64,000 nt of DNA from Lotus japonicus (lineage: Eukaryota; Streptophyta; Magnoliopsida; Fabales; Fabaceae). The translations under genes were made by a program, and so were the position numbers. The stretch is from positions 32,741,158-32,805,157 of the forward strand of contig NC_080042.1 in the NCBI RefSeq assembly GCF_012489685.1. The letters are read 5' to 3'. Below, piece after piece: positions 61,187 through 64,000 of the stretch (positions within the stretch are counted from its first letter, which is position 1; each line of letters begins with the position of its first letter). The notes below the pieces were generated by a model. That model did no database searches and was not told the origin of the DNA. It saw only the letters and a program-made list of their open reading frames with translations.

Positions 61187-62608
61187 TCGATTCAGCGATA
61201 ACCTTTCGACTCGCGCGGATCCGTATGTTCAATCCGATGGATTGGATCGATTCGGCGATAGTCATTGGACACGCGCAATGTCCGTATGTTCGACTCTTTT
61301 GAGTGAACCGACTTGGCGTTGTCATTTGTTGCGTGTGCGAGTCCGTATGTTCATCCCGATGGGTTGGATCGACTCGACATGCCTAATTGTGGGAGTTGCG
61401 TGTGCGAGTCCGTATGTTCAACCCAAGGGGTTGGATCGACTTGACATGCCTAATTGTTGGGCTATCCTGGGGATAAGTCCGGGAAACCGGTAGTTTGCGA
61501 GTATGTGATACTCTTTGCCTGTTGAGCAGTTGTGACCATCGGATTGAGATGAGTCGGATGATCCGGAGATCATCATGAGTTACTATGTTGATGTGAAAAA
61601 GTGTCTTTTGTCGCAGAATCGACTTTACCTTAGGGTAAGCTTTTAGAGACTTTAATTTACCTAGAACACGTGGCGACGTGTCGAGTGAGAGTCGGAGACG
61701 TTGTTTGACTAATCATCCTGCATTCATGCATACTGATTTAGTTGTCGAGTGTGATTGTTATTTGTTAATCCTATGTGGAACATGTTAATTGTTATTATTG
61801 CTGTTAAGTTCATTATGGAATATGCAACCCTAGGATGTTATCCCTAGCTATAAGCCTAAGTGGCTATTCTCTTATCTATATCTATTGGTGCTATTATTTA
61901 TGTAATTCTTTGGAGTTGACCCTCGCGTCTTCTGTGTGTGCTTTGGCGGACAAACGCCCTTTGTCAGATGTCTTTGGCGGACTGGTTCACGACGGTTCAC
62001 CCTTCGGGGGAAACTAGAGTTGGGATGCTGGAACAGGAGCGCATCGCGATAGCGAGCGGAGGACGGATGGTGTACATAGACTAGGTCGTTCTGGATTTCG
62101 AATTCGGACGACGATCATGCTAGCATGTAGGTTTGAGTGTTAGTGTGAGCTCCTCGAGATGGATTAGTATAGGAGTAGAGTCCTAGCTCTGAACATTATT
62201 TGTTTCATTCGGGACAGGGTAGTTTCCCACCCATAGCTTTTTGTGTGGTTTCTTTACGGGAATCACAGAGAGTTGGTTGGACTTAGGAGGTCTTGTTTCA
62301 GGCCGATGGGCCAGCTTATTCTCAGTTTTGAGGGATAGTGTTGCGGACACTTACCTGTAGATTTGGTTTGTACATTTTGCCTTCGGGCGCTACACTTTTC
62401 TTTCCGTCACTGGAGGTTACTCGTGACGAGGTTGTTACTTACAGCGGGGGGCTGTTTATATATTGTATATTAGCTCTATTACTTTTCGCTTTTGGGTTTT
62501 ATTTAATTCAGTCTTGTCTTAGTTATTATCGAAAAAAAATATTCACGTTTTTCCGCATTAAGTTTATTTTGGTTACTAAAGTGACGCCACCGAAATCGGG
62601 GTGTTACA
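61187..62608 (+). repeat. 5' LTR of G2, right part
   Basis: Begins inside hairpin unit 7 of the G array; four further units reach 61443. It includes the ORF remnant 61968-62084 and ends GGGGTGTTACA. Confidence 0.92.
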
Positions 62609-62610
62609 TG

Positions 62611-62622
62611 TGGTATCAGAGC
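62611..62622 (+). other. Primer-binding site of G2
   Basis: TGGTATCAGAGC, two bases after the LTR end, as in G1. Confidence 0.9.
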
Positions 62623-62820
62623 ACGGTCGAGTCTTTCGGGAGTTGTTGGGGAATAGGTCTTCTGTGCTAGGTTGTGTGACTCTGCAAAGAGTGAAAATTG
62701 ATTGTCTGCAAGCGATTTTTCGCTTAAAAATTGATTGAAGTTATTGCTTAATCATATTGTATAGTTATACTAGATGCTATCTTATGATGAGTACTAACTG
62801 TTTGTTTAACTTAACAGAAC

Positions 62821-64000
62821 ATGGTGAATACTAATCAGCTAGCTGAGATGATGGCCACTATGGCCCAAGCGGTAACAGCGCAGGCCCAAGCGGTAACAGC
62901 GCAGGCAAATGATAATGTGATGACGCGTGCTGCTGAGGAGGCACGTGATCAGCATCAGCGCCAGAGGGAAGTAACTCTGGACCAAAACAAAGGCCTCAAT
63001 GACTTCAGGAGGCAAAACCCACCAAAGTTCTCTGGTGGTACTGACCCAGACAAAGCGGATCTCTGGATTCAGGAAATCGAGAAGATATTCGGCGTACTAC
63101 AAACTGCTGAGGGTGCCAAAGTGGGCATGGCGACTTATCTGCTACTCGGGGATGCTGAGTACTGGTGGAAGGGCACCAGAGGAATTATGGAAGACAATCA
63201 CGAGGAGATTAGCTGGAACTCATTCCGGACCGCATTCTTGGAAAAGTATTTTCCAACAAGTGCTTGGGATGAGCGGGAGTCACAATTTCTGACACTCCGT
63301 CAGGGAGGTATGTCAGTACCGGAATTTGCTTCAAAGCTGGAATCTTTGGCGAAGCATTTTCAATTCTTTCATGATCATGTGAATGAGCGCTACATGTGCA
63401 AGCGCTTTGTAAATGGACTGAGGCCTGATATTGAGGACTCAGTGAGGCCGCTGGGAATCATGCGATTCCAGTCGTTGGTTGAGAAAGCCACGGAAGTGGA
63501 ACTGATGAAGAACCGGAGAATGAACCGGACTGGAACTGGAGGGCCGATGAGGTCGGGCTCTCAAAATTTTCAGGGCAGAGAGAAATTACAGAGCAGGGGG
63601 CCATATCAGCGTCCTGCTGGAAGAGGATTTACTTCAGGATCTTACATACCCATGACGGGTACTGCTGGAGGTCCCGGAGATCAGACTTTGAAGAAGGAGA
63701 TGACCTGTTTCAGATGTGGGGAGCCGGGGCATTATGCTAATGCTTGTCCCGACAAGAGGCCCAAATGCTTTAATTGTAACAGAATGGGGCACACTGCCGA
63801 TCAGTGCAGAGCACCCAAGACGGAGCCAACCGTGAACACTGCTCGTGGAAAGCGTCCTGCTGCTAAAGCAAGAGTTTACACCATGGACGGTGAGAGAGCT
63901 GAGGGGTTTGTCAGAGGAGAGCGCAAAAACGATGGTAACCTTCTAACCATTCCTTCTCATTTCAGTATAATATATTTCATTACTCTCGTAGCGTGTGCAA
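62821..64000 (+). CDS. gag: Ty3/gypsy Gag of G2, open to the window end
   Basis: ATG 62821 opens a frame of 393 codons with no stop before the window ends. It is collinear with the G1 Gag, with a few amino-acid changes, for example Arg to Thr in MTRAAEE, Leu to Pro in RRQNPPKF and Ile to Arg after WWKGT. Both zinc knuckles are intact (63707-63820). It then enters the same decayed protease region as G1 (63935-64000). Two independent copies with open gag suggest selection on, or recent spread of, this gag-only form. Confidence 0.88.
   Translation, partial: MVNTNQLAEMMATMAQAVTAQAQAVTAQANDNVMTRAAEEARDQHQRQREVTLDQNKGLNDFRRQNPPKFSGGTDPDKADLWIQEIEKIFGVLQTAEGAKVGMATYLLLGDAEYWWKGTRGIMEDNHEEISWNSFRTAFLEKYFPTSAWDERESQFLTLRQGGMSVPEFASKLESLAKHFQFFHDHVNERYMCKRFVNGLRPDIEDSVRPLGIMRFQSLVEKATEVELMKNRRMNRTGTGGPMRSGSQNFQGREKLQSRGPYQRPAGRGFTSGSYIPMTGTAGGPGDQTLKKEMTCFRCGEPGHYANACPDKRPKCFNCNRMGHTADQCRAPKTEPTVNTARGKRPAAKARVYTMDGERAEGFVRGERKNDGNLLTIPSHFSIIYFITLVACA

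Larger units (their letters stand above)
61187..64000 (+). mobile_element. Ty3/gypsy element G2, partial
   Basis: Right part of a G-type 5' LTR (to 62608), PBS and gag, running off the window. Nearly identical to G1 over the shared stretch, with the 38 bp that the G1 3' LTR lost still present. Confidence 0.92.

Noticed and set aside
60934..61302. 122-codon frame running through the N gap
   Set aside because: Translation through unknown bases is meaningless.
62999..63292. 97-codon frame within the G2 gag region
   Set aside because: Out of frame with the conserved Gag frame opening at 62821.

Overview
This window looks like plant nuclear DNA made almost entirely of LTR retrotransposons inserted into one another. 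I found no convincing host gene, tRNA or rRNA. The families point to a dicot, plausibly a legume: Ty1/copia Sirevirus-type elements with an envelope-like ORF after pol, Ty3/gypsy elements with 3-4 kb LTRs starting TGTAAGACCC, and Athila-like LTRs starting TGATGACCC. The species call is inference.

Layout. 1-1616 is the tail and 3' LTR of a Sirevirus (A'). It interrupts the reverse transcriptase of an older Sirevirus (D, 1617-9300), which also carries a solo gypsy LTR (F1, 1723-4559, duplication CAGAT). D keeps an open env-like ORF in frame behind pol, separated by UAG CAA UUA. 9301-21297 is a mosaic: Athila-like LTR fragments in both orientations, a reversed copia pol piece, decayed env-like pieces and an internally deleted Athila-like element. 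21298-55301 is a decayed Sirevirus (B). Its LTR holds solo LTR H (duplication TAAAC), which holds gypsy element G1 (22589-33482, duplication CTTTT). Its pol holds a nearly complete Sirevirus A on the minus strand (38805-49853, duplication GGTAA) and solo LTR G3 (50102-54213, duplication TCAGA). 55302-58511 is a minus-strand Sirevirus end (C) with a 634-bp solo LTR inside its LTR. 58512-61086 is LTR F2. After a 100-N gap comes gypsy element G2, which runs off the window.

Functionally, the A and D genes encode capsid, protease, integrase, reverse transcriptase/RNase H and an env-like protein. A has a gag frameshift, an offset gag/pol junction and an in-frame stop in RNase H. G1 and the visible part of G2 carry an open gag followed by the same decayed protease region, which suggests a gag-only family mobilised in trans.

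The most unusual structure lies inside the gypsy LTRs. F1, H, G and F2 share a TATA box, a GTRAGGGC donor-like site, a structured block, and an AG placed directly before the ATG of a small ORF with an acidic SDPSEG-type tail. In G the block is a 10-11 unit array of about 60 bp in which both arms of a hairpin change together. F1 has five hairpins with different stems but one shared linker. This looks like a structured, possibly intronic module in front of an LTR-encoded protein, and I do not recognise it from described elements.
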